A DNA stretch of 64,000 bases from Sthenelais limicola (taxonomy: Eukaryota; Annelida; Polychaeta; Phyllodocida; Sigalionidae). The stretch covers positions 45,507,744-45,571,743 of the forward strand of contig OW804096.1 of the NCBI GenBank assembly GCA_942159475.1, given 5' to 3'. The notes beneath the pieces were generated by a model that saw nothing but the letters and a program-made list of their open reading frames with translations, searched no databases and had not been told where the DNA came from. Positions 46,501 to 58,888 of this stretch are shown piece after piece (positions within the stretch are counted from its first letter, which is position 1; each line of letters begins with the position of its first letter). The position numbers and the translations under genes were made by a program.

Positions 46501-48523
46501 CTGATGGTCTGATCCCTGTGGATGCTGATAATTAGCGATGTACATGTGTGTTGTTCTAGCTGTTGTTGTGACCATGATGTGCTGTAAGCTATGTTTAAGA
46601 TGTCCAGGCACGGGTGTGTAGTATGTAGCGTCTCATCACTGTAGATCTAAACAATGCATCTGTGTGGCTTTATAATATTATTGTAAATATGAGGAAGCCG
46701 TCCCTAGATTGAGAATATCATACAACTATCAAGCTATGCCTATACAAAACATATGACGATATTGCCTTTTAGTTGTATACATGCGGAGAGAAAGATACAA
46801 ATCATGTCATATTATTGATGCCTGCACAAATACACACCCAGTGTTTTTACCTATTCAAATATTTCATACGTTGGCAACTTTAAACCGTGTTCAATCTGCA
46901 TGCCCTATATATAATACATATTATATACTAGCAGAATGCCTCACGAGCAAAAGCCTTTGATAGCAGGTATTTAACATGCCAGCTTTGCCAAAGCGATGCT
47001 TTAGCAGCACATCTGTGGAGTGCAAGGTCATTGTAAGTTAGAAAAGAATTGCCAAGGAGACTGGACAAAAGCTTTTGATGTTCAGGAATCACTGATATGC
47101 TGTATATGAATGTTATACTATAAACAGTATTTCATTGAAGCGCAAGTGGTGTGGGTGTTATGACAATTTGCTCTGTGGTCACCATGTATTTGGCAGTAGA
47201 TTCCGGACACTGGACACATACCAAGTCATGTCTAATGTTTTATTTTCAAAACTAATCTAGAGCCGAAAGTATTATTACAGGCAGATCAAAAGTTTTAATT
47301 AACTGATACTTTATACGTCGATGTGAATCCAGATAATAAATATTGTCTTTCTTATATCTTATATTCTTATGAATATATCAGAAGGCATGGGATTTCCAAA
47401 ATTATAAATTCATATAATTATCTAATAATTATACAAATAATTAAATAAATGTGAAATCTAATATCGCGTAGATCTATTATATTTTGATTATATACAAACG
47501 TATATTAAGATGCTGACGTTTAAATTGTTGCTAGAAGTCACCCACACAGTATCAAAAAAGAAAATATTAAAAATATGAATACAATATTATTTTCTATGGT
47601 AGTGTTCTAGTATGAGTATATAAGAACTATAGTCGAACGAAGAATCCATAGTGACGAACATGTAAGGAATACACTCAATACGTGAATTGACATATGTCAC
47701 AAAGACAAAATATCTCTCAATACCTGACCAGATGCAAAGGGACGCCAGCTGATGTACATAGCGTATTTACCTCAAATGTTCCTCTTACGAGCTGCTTGAC
47801 AAAAATGTGTGTTTGAACAGCGATGGCATTTGAACCTTGCTCATAATATTGACTTTCGGTAACTGCCATCTTTCCAGCGCTTATTTCGATATGATGGGGG
47901 TATATGTAGGGGCAAGGATATTAATTTGTGACTAGCATCAGCTTTTATATAATATTGTTGAAGTGAGCCAGGTTTCAGCTGCGCTTGGCCATATTCAGTG
48001 CTGTGTGATGGAACCGCATACGATTAATTATGATCCAAATAGTACATTGTATCATTGTAATTGTATTTAAATTTATTCAGCAAAGACATTATGAGTAGTA
48101 CATTTTTTCCAGTCGAGGCTCCCGACAAAATTATAAACGTTAAAGAAAGGTTATACAAATATTCTAGTATCACAATTTGAAATTACTACAGAAAACCAGA
48201 TGCAGAGTATGTATACACAACTTAAGATAACTGAATAGAAAAATATACGATAGAAATAACACTAATAGGTGCGGACTTAAATTACTCAAAAAATCAGACC
48301 AACCTATCAGGAACTACATTACCAAAACAATTGGAAAAAATGAAAATAGAATAAAAGCACTAAAATAACCACCCCTGCGGCGTTGTGTGAATTTCAAAAT
48401 TAAACAGGTTCAATTAAAATGGTCCCGATACCAGTTGTAGTTGGATCAAATTTAGATCCATGGGTGACTCGGAGTACCAATTGTGTATGAATTCCGTGTC
48501 CTTACACTTTTGAGGGGGCCCCC
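43590..48523. other. No gene recognised, one weak first-exon candidate
   Basis: AT-rich. A GC-richer stretch at about 46250-46425 ends in a good donor (TTATTTAG|GTGAGT) with no ORF and may be a non-coding first exon or promoter. Confidence 0.35.
44317..44347 (+). CDS. Weak candidate first exon (MDHYNCVSGG)
   Basis: ATG in ideal context (GTGGCCATGG) followed by ten codons and GGCGGCG|GTATGT. It lies in a locally GC-rich, CpG/GGC-rich island. No downstream exon was found. Confidence 0.2.
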
Positions 48524-48605
48524 TGAGGTAGCTCAGACGGTAAAGGCACCGGCCACTCACCTGATGAGAAACCACAACAGGCACCGGGTTCTCACCCTCA
48601 CCTGT
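48524..48605 (+). repeat. tRNA-derived SINE head or tRNA pseudogene
   Basis: A-box-like TAGCTCAGACGGTAAAGGC at 48529-48547 and B-box-like GGTTCTCACCC at 48587-48597, 47 bases apart. No acceptor stem, so not a working tRNA. A C-rich tract (48618-48634) follows. Confidence 0.5.
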
Positions 48606-48634
48606 CCAAAGAATGCGCCCCCCCCCCCTCCCCC

Positions 48635-51393
48635 TCATACACACCTCCCTATATAAGAGCTAATCCCAAAGGACATCGCTCCTGTGCATTGTGCAAAACC
48701 TCAAATGACTTTTTTCACAACTTTTTGAAGCACAGTGGCATTGATGGTTGTTCTCGTCAATATCATTCAGATTTGTCTTAAGGCGATTGTGATCCTAAGT
48801 TCCCGGTGACAGATTTACGAACCATCCCTCGTTTAGTAGCTGACGCTTAATCGTGACAAAAACGAGCGGTGATGATCGAATAATTCTGTAAAGCAAAGGC
48901 CGTGCAACGTTTTTGTGGCGTCATGAAAAGTGCAATCATTTAATACATCACGATTAATTATTCGTCACGACCATAGTACATAACAACGATAAAGACATTT
49001 AAAGATTGATATACATGAAATATATAAGAACTATATATCCCTTACATAATCAAAGACTGATTCGATTTTTTGCCTATAAAAGTTGCTGACATTTTGACAA
49101 AGTAAGTAAACCCACCACCTGGTTATGCATAGCCTCGTGGTCTTACTTATGTGTGAGATCCAATGGCGAGGGCACTTGAGGAGGTGACCTTTCATGCACC
49201 AGCTCTCCCCAAAAGCAGGATATCTATCCTAGCAGGGCCGGGGTTGCCATGTATTCCCATTATGAGGTGATAACTCTGTGCCGGTGAAGGGGAAGAGTGT
49301 TTTACGCTTGGCTACAGTTTCCTTTTACATACATAATGATTCAGTGACTCCTGAAATAGCTGTCTATTTATAAACATATACGTACGATTCTCATATTTCA
49401 AAAAATAAAAGATATGTATACCCTATGCAGGATCGGGATTTACATAACCTTAATTGATAGGGTGTCCTCAACATGTTTTTAAGGGCTTGAGAAATCCAAT
49501 AATTCGTCTGAAACAATGTGCAAGTTTTTTGGTGGACACAATGACCCCGATACTCTGAAATTGGCCCATTTCATTATTCTACCCACATAGCGATATTTTT
49601 CGATAGATTTACTATGAAAAGAATCTTCCAGCAAAACGTAGCAAAGCGAGAGGAAGTGCCCTATTCACACAATACGGTTGCTAGCTACGCCTTGTATAGC
49701 ATGAAAGAACCAATAGAGTTATCAAGAAAGGATTTTTCAGGAACGAGGGTTTTCTCCGTCAATATCCCAACTATAAGTGCATTTCTCTTATTTCTGCAGA
49801 CAATGTGTAACGTTACGTTAGTATACAAACAATATCTACTTTACCGTTGAAAGACTTTCACTAAAAGGAAATCCTCTTAAAGTTGCTTAAGCCTTTCCTA
49901 AAAATAAACATAGCTCACCTAGAGGCATTGTCCATTATCCCTGACAAAAGATGGGTTGGAGGATATAATTATCGAGGTTGCCTTGGTGCTTGTAGGAATA
50001 CCTTCCCCCAGGGACGAGGTAGTCGTTATTGCACAGAAGCAATGAGAAATAATCATTCATTATTGTGATCCTATTCCCCGTGCGTCCCTGGTCAAGTCGA
50101 TTATGTTGATGATACTAATTTTTTTTAAATATTATAATAGATATGTGTGATATGTTCAGCAAAGACTATCATACAAGAATCGTTTTCTAAACCTTAATCG
50201 TTTTCTAAACCTTATTAAAAAAAATTGCAATGCTAATACCAATATTAACTTGGAGCCAGTTGCAATATTCTTACAGAAAAGGAGGAGAGGGAGGAGTCTA
50301 TACATCATGGTCCTACCTCAGGTACCGTTCTCTGACAGGCGAACCCTGACAGCGCACAAACCCTGATAAATTTGGGATCAAAGCAAACATGCCATTCCTG
50401 ACTTCTAGTCCCCCAAATACCCGAAATGTCTCTATTTCATCCCCACAAAAGACCACTCCCATCCATAACTGGATATAATAGTCATTTCCCCTTTACACGC
50501 TACATATAGATTGATTCATGCTGTGAGCGAGCAATGTTCCCTATGGATATTGATCACTACATCGCCATAAATACTTGTGTAATATGGGCACAAAAACATG
50601 CAGAATGCTTGCACCAATCATGTAGGCAGGTCGAGCTGTAAGGCCTGGATGGAATAAAATTGGCTTAAATTACTTGTTTGGGCCACAAACATCGCCAAAA
50701 GGCGACAGAATATAATTTCTTTCTGAACATTGTGTATTGGCATTATTATTATAAAATCGGACGTTTCAACAATGAATCATCTTAAGGGCTGTTGGTTCAT
50801 CTAAAAACATGATCTTTCATGAGAACTTAAATTAAACCCAATGGAATCGGGGGTGTTAATTATTCTTGAAATGAAATAACTTAGTTTTAATAAACGTAAG
50901 GTAAATAATGCCTGGGATCAGCTGTAAGTCACAGCAGGGGACTCATTCAGAGAGGGATCTATATACAGTGGCATACAAAAATTCTCTATTTTTACATTGC
51001 AAACCATAATGTCTTTCCGAGCTACAAGCCTGAGGGTAACCGAATGCAATACAAAGGCTAAGAAAGACCCGAGGCTTTTAGTTACAGGCGATATTAATTG
51101 GGACCATCACAACAATTATACCTATTGTAGCTAGATATTGGTCTTGCGGCACACAATTATATTATATGTGACAATATTTACATCAAGCCTCAAATAAAAC
51201 TTCCATTGAGACATTGCCCCAATTCAAGTTTTCTCATAGAAGGAAGGCATTTTCCATACCCATTTCCAACCATAATGTTTACCATGGAAGAAAATTGTAC
51301 CTTTTTTCCGAACACCGTACAATTATTATAGATCCTCTCTGCTCCTGGATTTCTGAGTAGAACATTTGTCGTTTAGATATGTGAACCTTAATA
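48635..51393. other. No gene recognised
   Basis: AT-rich. A twofold repeat AATCGTTTTCTAAACCTT lies at about 50179-50216. Nothing else was supported. Confidence 0.35.
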
Positions 51394-51463
51394 TAGAGTA
51401 ATATGGAATATGAGCTAACTTATGGAGGATCTTAGAGTGTAATATGTTCCATATTACTCTAAG
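51394..51463. repeat. Nested palindromes of AGAGTAATATGGAA
   Basis: TAGAGTAATATGGAA at 51394-51408 is inverted at 51447-51461, and the latter also forms a near-perfect hairpin with CTTAGAGTGTAATATG at 51431-51446 (one bulged base, loop of three). Confidence 0.8.
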
Positions 51464-52322
51464 GAAGAATCGAATTAGCGGCAGGCCGACATTTGCCCTC
51501 CCAATTTAATGTTCCGAACAGTGATAACTATTAGAATTAAATAATCAGCTATAGGAAGTCAATCGACAATTAAATTAAACAATTTTACAAAAAGCAAGAC
51601 CCACGAACCAGACAAGTGGTGATTAACTGGAGGAAGTAACTGCGTGATAGTTACTGGTACGTGTAAAAAGTAGCAATAACATTCTCAGAGTGAGCATTCT
51701 ATCCAGCAATTAACCTTCTATCCCTAGTTTGCACTGCAATAATAAAAGCTGATCCCTGTAGTACACTATTTACATGAAATGGGATTACTACTTGGGTGAC
51801 ATTCCATATCATGCCTATCCCTGTATTATACATTATCACTTGCACCAAATACTTGTTCCCCTGCATTAATTATGCCTATCTTGAAATCTAATTACCATAG
51901 AGCATCATAGAGAATGTCCCAATTAAGTCTTATTAAAGATTTTTCAAATGTGCTCCAGCAATGTTCTATTTTGTACATAGCGTGCAAAGTAATATAAATA
52001 GAGCATTCCGTTCTGCAATTAACCGCCCACCTATTTTACAGTTGTAAGTGGAGCAGTAATGACTAGAGGCGGATCCAACAATTAACTACATCAACCCTAT
52101 GTTATAACGTGCGACAAAATTTTGAATGCCCTGGTTTACATTTGGTGGTTAATTTAATTTATCCCGAGAAAATGTAAGATTCTCCATACTTCCGAGAGAC
52201 TACATCGATCTTCTTTCTACTCTAAATTAAGACTGGTGTGCAGCACATCCTATGTCTGTTTACTATTATAGCGTATAAGATATCCATGTCAGGTAATGGC
52301 ATGTGGTTTATTCTCAATGCAT

Positions 52323-52391
52323 GGAATTGGGTTTGAACCCAGGACCCCGAAGTGAGAACCTTAATTGGTGCTCTTACCAGATGGGCTAACT
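52323..52391 (-). repeat. tRNA-derived SINE head or tRNA pseudogene
   Basis: On the minus strand TTAGCCCATCTGGTAAGAGC (A-box region) and TGGGTTCAAACCCA, a perfect T-arm with B box. The D-stem is mismatched and no acceptor stem pairs, so it is a SINE fragment or dead tRNA copy. Confidence 0.6.
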
Positions 52392-55300
52392 ATATACTTA
52401 TATACGATACGGCTCTATAGTCTCCCACTTCTGTCAGGACTTATACAACAGTTTGAATATACCTCACGATCTGAATATGCCCATATTGGACGTTTACAAG
52501 AGAAATCTGTTATAAAACCATTAAAAAGATGTCTAACTTATATCAGCTTGCATACGATACGAAGCGTGGATTTATCCATACTAATCTGAACAGAATTGTT
52601 GTATTTTACTACACATTCCATCTTCCACTTCAAATCTTCAATCTTCAAGCCCTTCAGTCTTGGAATAACTAACCAATGATACCAGGAATACTTCTCATAA
52701 ACATGCCAATTATAAAGCTCTTTTCGAGCAAACATAACTGAAATGTCAAGGAACGATCAATGAGTTAAGGTCCCTACCGTAAATCCAATGATATGTATAT
52801 TTATACATTATTTGAAAACGATGTTGATATCTCCATGTGCAGTGCAATGCCAATGCTTTATTGGCTGATGATAAAAGCAATTTCCATGCACGAGTGACTT
52901 CGTGTGTACTCATTTGCTAGTGGTTACATTGTGCGATGCTATTATATTGTAGTGCCGAGCCACGACAGGAGCTATCATAGCCAGTTCTACATCTAAAGAT
53001 CCACAGTTTATGCAGAGGGAGGAGGGCATAACAAATATTAATTCGGTTTACATAGCTCTTTGGACAGCACTTGACTCTGTGTATTAGTTAAACTTGCATT
53101 CATCATCTGTCTTTAACTTGCCCGACCTTATCTGAATATCGATTTTGCAACGATATTTTTGCTATACTTGACTAATTATCATTATGATTTATCCATATGG
53201 ATCCATTTGTATTTCTTAAGTTGGTGGAAGGCAAAAGCAATAAAAGGGAGAGCCTATAATACTAACGGTTGTAATTAGAGAAGTTCGTTATGTGATTACC
53301 TTTTTAGGCACATATAGCGGACTTCTAATTATAACCAATACTATTATTTCTATTCTTGTTGGAGATTGACCCCACCCCTAGCAAGGAATGTTTCAAACAA
53401 TAGCTTTACAGTCTAGTTATTGACTTGAGCGAGACGAATAAATTTCAAACCATGAAATCACTTCAAGTTTTATATCAGTAAATCAACTGTAATTAAAATT
53501 AAATGGACATTTTACATGCTACTATACATAATGTAGAGAATAATATAGGAATCGCCAATTTAAGAGACAAATCCCAGCCTCATCTGTCACAAGTTTTTTC
53601 CCCAAAAAACCTGGCAACATAATCTTTAAGTTTAAGCCTTTAGATTTTGCCTTTTGTTTTAATTTAATCAAATCAAGACAATTAAACTTTCCGTGGAAAG
53701 TGTAAGAAATGCCAGTTGGGTCCTATATCTACAGTAGGTGATTACCTACTATATATAGTAATCACCCAGCAATGAACTCTTAAAATTATTAAATTGTATT
53801 GAATTTTATCTAGTTTGGTAATACATAGGTGATGGTTGGTGACATGAGTTGGAATTGGGATTATTAAACGTAGCTGTACGTGGTATATGAGAGATATGAC
53901 CTGTTTTATACGCACAGGTATTCAGGTCACCCCACATACCTTATGCACAGCAACTTTGTGATGTATTTATTATATGATACAAGCGATGGCGTATAATGGC
54001 GTGTTTTAGAAGTCAAAGACGATCAGTTATTCAGTCAGTGTACCTACATGTATACAGTTCTAGTTACTATGGTATTGACTTATGTACTGCAAGATATCTG
54101 ATGCATTTACTACAGATTCCAAATGGATAAGGAACTTTGGGATCCAGATATACTCCACAGCCACCACACATAGCCGTAATCCGTCATATAGAATCCAGTG
54201 AATCTTGTCTGTGTGAAGCTCATGTAGTGCGTTTTGCGATTGTTGAAAATATTACTTAATACTTGACGGTAGAATAATGTATGGTTATTCTCCTGCTTTG
54301 TTGTCATTAATGTCCATGACTTATACAAAGGAAGCAGGGGGTGTGGAATCTTCATTCACATAACCCAATCGTCAAAATAACCAACGGTTTTGAGTAGAGC
54401 TCTTTGTTCGTATTTCATGGTAGAAGTAAATTGGAGGATCCTTTGAAATAATGCATGGTTAGACCCACATTAAAAACAATTTAGACAATTTACTTTATTT
54501 TTATACAATATACATTCAGTTCTACATATAAAGAGATAAAATCAACACAATTAGTCCCAAATAAGATGTTATTTTTACATGTGGTAGCCATTTACTGAAG
54601 TGTTCCCTAAAACAAACAACAATGAATGCTTCCCTGGTCACAATTCAAACATACGAGCTTAACTTCAACCATACCCCAGGTAAAGTTACAGCTCCACCAC
54701 ATTCTACTACAGAGAAGAGGCATCCATGGTCATTATAACCGGTTTACCTTGTTCCAGTGAGAAAAGAAATATTGTGCTTAGGGAATCTGTAAGGCATTGG
54801 CATAATGACGCAATAGAAGTAGTGGTTACAAGTGTTACAATTGTGTTTGTTCGTCAAGTCGGGTCACGATCGAGGTTTCTGCGCTCTATATTTATGTCCT
54901 ACTTTACAAGGTGAAATAAAATTTCTGGCAGGACTCCTTCTAGAAAAGAAGACTTCATTGAACTAATGCCAATTGTGGAATATCAATACAGCTTTAAAGG
55001 ACATTTGATCCGGAGGCACTTTGGAAAGTCACCTTCCTCAGACAAAATATGTTTTTAAAAGATAATATTTCAGTGAACCATGGCATATTGTGTTTATTTT
55101 GTATTGGCTAAAATATTATGTCAGAAGCTCGGAGAATAACCCCGACAACAAAGCAGAATGTGACAATACTATTGTTTCCTGTACGCAACTCATCGTAACG
55201 CTATAGGATTAGTTTCTTTTCTTAGTATTTCCTTTTAAAAACAAAGAATGTTTCCTTGCGTCTCCCCACTGATATATATATTTTATTCGGATTCACAACT

Positions 55301-57610
55301 CCAGAAGACTAATTACAAACTTGCGGTTAATACGTTTGTGTTACCTGTTACTTGTGACGCAATTAGGGCAGTAACCACTTGATGATTTCTACTTCTTCCA
55401 CAAGGAGGTCCATGCATAGACCATGGCTTCAGGTATCCCGCTTTGTACCTATTATGAATACCACTATGTGTATGGGTACAAAGGCTCAAATTAAAATACA
55501 AGTCACACTGTGAAGCCAGCAAGAATGTGATCTTTCCACCAATATTATCGTTGGCTTTGCCCTGTATGTATCGCTATCCAATGGTATATATACGTGCATA
55601 TCAACTCAGGCTTTGGTAGTTATTATTTGGTACATTTTGAAAGTTATAAAACTAAGTAACGGATAGGGCGCATATACACGAGTTTGTGCATGTGTGATTT
55701 GCCCCTTTTGATAATCTGATAATAATTATTCGTTTGATTTTCGCACTGTTCCAATTGGAATATGCTTTCCCATTGAATTTTACAATATTAATCCAATAGA
55801 CTTATCATGAACTGTCACGGCTAGTCACCGGTTAGTTCCTATTTCAATTTGATACAATTTCAAGTAGTTATCGAATAAAAAAAAATCATTACCTATTCTA
55901 TCAATTAGTTTTGGGAAATGCATACACTGGCTAAAAAAAAAATTGGGGAGCCAAACAATTTCAATGCTAAAAACTAATGGGAAAGCTAAGCGATAAAAAT
56001 ATTTCCATCTGAATAAATATTTGAAGTTATGGTGTATGATTTGCATGTGTTGTTGTCCTATGGCACAGATAACAGAAGTATACGTTGCAAATGATCTAGA
56101 TATTTTAAAATGTATAATATTTACTGGCCCAGATGGTACTTTACATCATGGCCTTGTTTGCCCATATACATTCCTCAGAATCATAAGTTATCAAATTTCA
56201 AAGCAAGAAAGTTACGGATATATTTAGTGGGATAGTTGCCTTTGATTTATTTGTTATTTACATACATCAACAATGTCTTCAGGGCTGAAAATACATTTAA
56301 GACGCAGATTTATTTTGGTCAAGTGCTCTAAAAACCGGAGCTCAGTATTAAACAGAAATGAATTAATAAAGGGAATTATCTATATTGGTGATCCTACTTT
56401 TTGTTGTTCAAAAATCAGTTTATTTCTTTAACCTGCCATCTTGGCTCATATATTTTATTTTTCTTTCTCATACCGATGTACTCTTGTTGTTTTTTTCTCG
56501 GGTTAGGTTTATAACCCGTTTTGTAATTCCTTTTGCACTTTCAATTTTCTGTACATTCGCAGCAGTACTTGCTTTAAACCTATCTTTTGTTCGTTTGTTT
56601 CAGTATAATACTATGACACCCTCCTTTTGAGTTAATTTACCTCTCGTTCGTGCAAAGAGCTTGAACCTCTTTCATATACCTCGTCCTGTTCTCCCTTACC
56701 TTTGGTGATCCTACTTAAAGACCCATTGGTCGTGAAAAAGAGTACGCATTGCGATACACAGGTCTATACTAAGATAGAAATTAAGCCGGATGCAATTTGT
56801 TATTGAAACCTTGAAAGCATAGACATAATTGATCTTCTAGAGAGCTACGTGTAAGGATATTGGAATAAACAGAGGGATGATTTTCACTATTTAACCAAAT
56901 ATTAACACCGATCAGTATAGTTATGCAAGCCGATTCTAATTATTATAGCGATGCAGTATTAAAAAGTAGGCCTATACTGTATGGTGATTCCCCTGCTTTT
57001 GGTCATTCATTTCTTACACCCACTCCTATAATGATGTTTTTAAAGCGACCATCCACCAATGCTATAGATCTAATTTAACGAACATAAAACTTACAACAAG
57101 GCTGAATAGATGAAGTATGAGCAAAGTTATTCATACCTTAAGTAAATATAAAGAGACCCCTCCACTTTCCCACAGCCCTCCTCTTTATCCAGTAATAATG
57201 TTTACTCTACAACCCAATGGGTTATTTTTATTCAGAAGCCTGACCTATAAATTCTTCTATAGACCTACAGGTGGAAAACTGAATAAAAATAAATTGGTCC
57301 CATATATCATATGAATCTTGCACTGTCTTATTTATCTTTTCCTTCTTATTCATCTTTTATTTTGCACTTGATATCTATACACCCAATTGGTGAATACCTT
57401 AACATTAGCCAAAATATCTGTAACTTTTCACTGAAATATCAAGAGGAATAAGGTAAAATTAGAGCGAGTCGGGAATAGACATGCAATACATGCTGGCTCT
57501 CCCGTGTGCATGCAGTAGCACCTAAACATGTCCATAATGACCTGACCTTCACCTTTAGAGGTCAACAGACGACATTTATCACGGACAAAATGCACAGGTG
57601 AGAGGAAGCG
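52392..57610. other. No gene recognised
   Basis: AT-rich sequence with only short ORFs lacking domains. No splice-bounded coding exon found by eye. Confidence 0.35.
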
Positions 57611-57634
57611 CCCCCCCCCCCCCCCCCCCCCCCC
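57611..57634. repeat. C24 homopolymer
   Basis: Twenty-four C in a row, 160 bases upstream of the PLE insertion point. The length is prone to assembly error. Confidence 0.9.
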
Positions 57635-57784
57635 ATTAGGTGGTTTACTGAATAACACCCTAGAGCGTTCCAAGCCTAACATGATGCTGATTCTACAAAA
57701 CAAAGTTTTTCTGCATACATACATGTACAATAATGAACAAGAAATTAATGATATAGAAGCACAATATCATAGATCATGTCTTCT

Positions 57785-57796
57785 AAGAATACAAGA
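57785..57796 (+). repeat. Target-site duplication, left copy
   Basis: AAGAATACAAGA; matches 62917-62928 exactly. Confidence 0.85.
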
Positions 57797-57820
57797 AAAA
57801 AAAAAAAAAAAAAAAAAAAA
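57797..57820 (+). repeat. Oligo-A at the PLE 5' junction
   Basis: An unbroken A-run between the duplication and the first pseudo-LTR. The second pseudo-LTR is preceded by A6, so a few of the A residues may belong to the repeat. Confidence 0.8.
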
Positions 57821-58080
57821 TTTTTTGACTGCGGCCAGTAATACAACTACACCATTCTGTGCGGACAGCTGTTTCTCGTCCCACTACGTATTTCTGTACT
57901 TAAGCCCCCCCAAATTGCATTGTAATTAACACCTGATGAAGCCCAATTAGCGGCGAAAGCTTGTGATTAAATAAATAACAACCATTACAAGACAAGGGTT
58001 TATTCCATTCCTTGAACACCAACCACATCACCCACACCGGCAAACCAGGTATACTACGATCCTTCTCCCCCCTTCAACTT
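57821..58080 (+). repeat. PLE pseudo-LTR, 5' copy (260 bp)
   Basis: Starts TTTTTTGACTGCGGCC and ends CCCCCCTTCAACTT. Contains CTGATGA (57933-57939) and GAAA (57955-57958) around a short stem, and AATAAA (57970-57975). Same sequence and length as 62657-62916. Confidence 0.95.
57933..57975 (+). ncRNA. Hammerhead-ribozyme-like core in 5' pseudo-LTR
   Basis: CTGATGA, then a GCC/GGC stem with loop CAATTAGC, then GAAA. Hammerhead motifs are established in PLE repeats. Here helix II has an unpaired A and I could not find a convincing helix III and cleavage site by eye, so it may be degenerate. Confidence 0.35.
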
Positions 58081-58294
58081 ATTTACTACGATCGTTGAAT
58101 CTTAGTAAGATCTACCGGGAGCCGGCACGGAGACCAGAGGACTGTGTGGAACTCACCAATACAACTAGTTTCACTAACCTGAGAACAAGTTCCACGCATC
58201 TATAAACAGATCCAGTCCCAGGCGGATAATATCTCCCCACTCTCTCCACATATTCATAGGAAATCCAACATCGGTATTGATACGGAAAACAACA

Positions 58295-58888
58295 ATGGCG
58301 GACGACACGGGTAACACGACGACCAACACGCCACCTGCCGAGGAAGGCGATAACAACGCTGCCCAGGGAGCGGTTAGTTCCTCTTCAGGAACTACCGCCC
58401 CGACCACTAGCGGAACTTCAAACCCGCGTATTCCGGACAATATACTACCCTACTTCAGGATTGCCAGAAAGATGCTGCAATCAAAAGTTAGGGCCAGCCA
58501 CCACTACACATATTTACAAATGTGCATCGATCAAGAACTTACTCCTCGAGGTCTACAAGCCAGGGTATTATCGCAGGTCCCTGAGCTAGACTACGACTTC
58601 TCCCTTAAGTGGGAGACAGCACACCAAGACTTTGCTAAGAATCTAACATTACACCTCAGAGACTACTACCGAGACAGAGAAATCAAAACCCAAGAAAAAA
58701 TCGATGAATTCAAGATTAGACTCAGAGAACAATGCAAGAATCAAACCGAAATAATGGATTACATCATCCGAGTCCTCCGCGAAATGGAACTCACCATGAG
58801 GGAGGAACTAACCAACAGGAGAACAAGAAAACGAGGAAAAATAGACGGTTCAAGAGGTACGAACAATCGGAGGGAGACACGATTGTAA
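58295..58888 (+). CDS. PLE ORF1, coiled-coil-type accessory protein (197 aa)
   Basis: Starts at ATGGCGGACGAC (good context). Residues 1-50 are a Thr/Gly/Pro-rich linker (MADDTGNTTTNTPP). After that comes HHYTYLQMCIDQELTPRGLQ, matching the 'P+GL' segment I know from N-terminal PLE proteins, then a long charged helical region (about 100-175, YYRDREIKTQEKIDEFKIR) likely to form a coiled coil, and a very basic tail. Its role is unproven; RNA binding or multimerisation is plausible. It overlaps ORF2 by 157 bases in the +1-shifted frame (ORF2 lies in the -1 frame relative to it). Confidence 0.8.
   Translation: MADDTGNTTTNTPPAEEGDNNAAQGAVSSSSGTTAPTTSGTSNPRIPDNILPYFRIARKMLQSKVRASHHYTYLQMCIDQELTPRGLQARVLSQVPELDYDFSLKWETAHQDFAKNLTLHLRDYYRDREIKTQEKIDEFKIRLREQCKNQTEIMDYIIRVLREMELTMREELTNRRTRKRGKIDGSRGTNNRRETRL

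Noticed and set aside
48524..48605. Functional tRNA gene
   Set aside because: Box-like motifs but no acceptor stem and a poor B box.
57681..57929. 82-codon ORF spanning the A-run into the PLE repeat
   Set aside because: Fusion of target sequence, oligo-A (poly-Lys) and pseudo-LTR; not a gene.
58820..58860. Programmed -1 frameshift site (A-rich GGAAAAATAG)
   Set aside because: In the ORF1 frame it does not form an X-XXY-YYZ heptamer.
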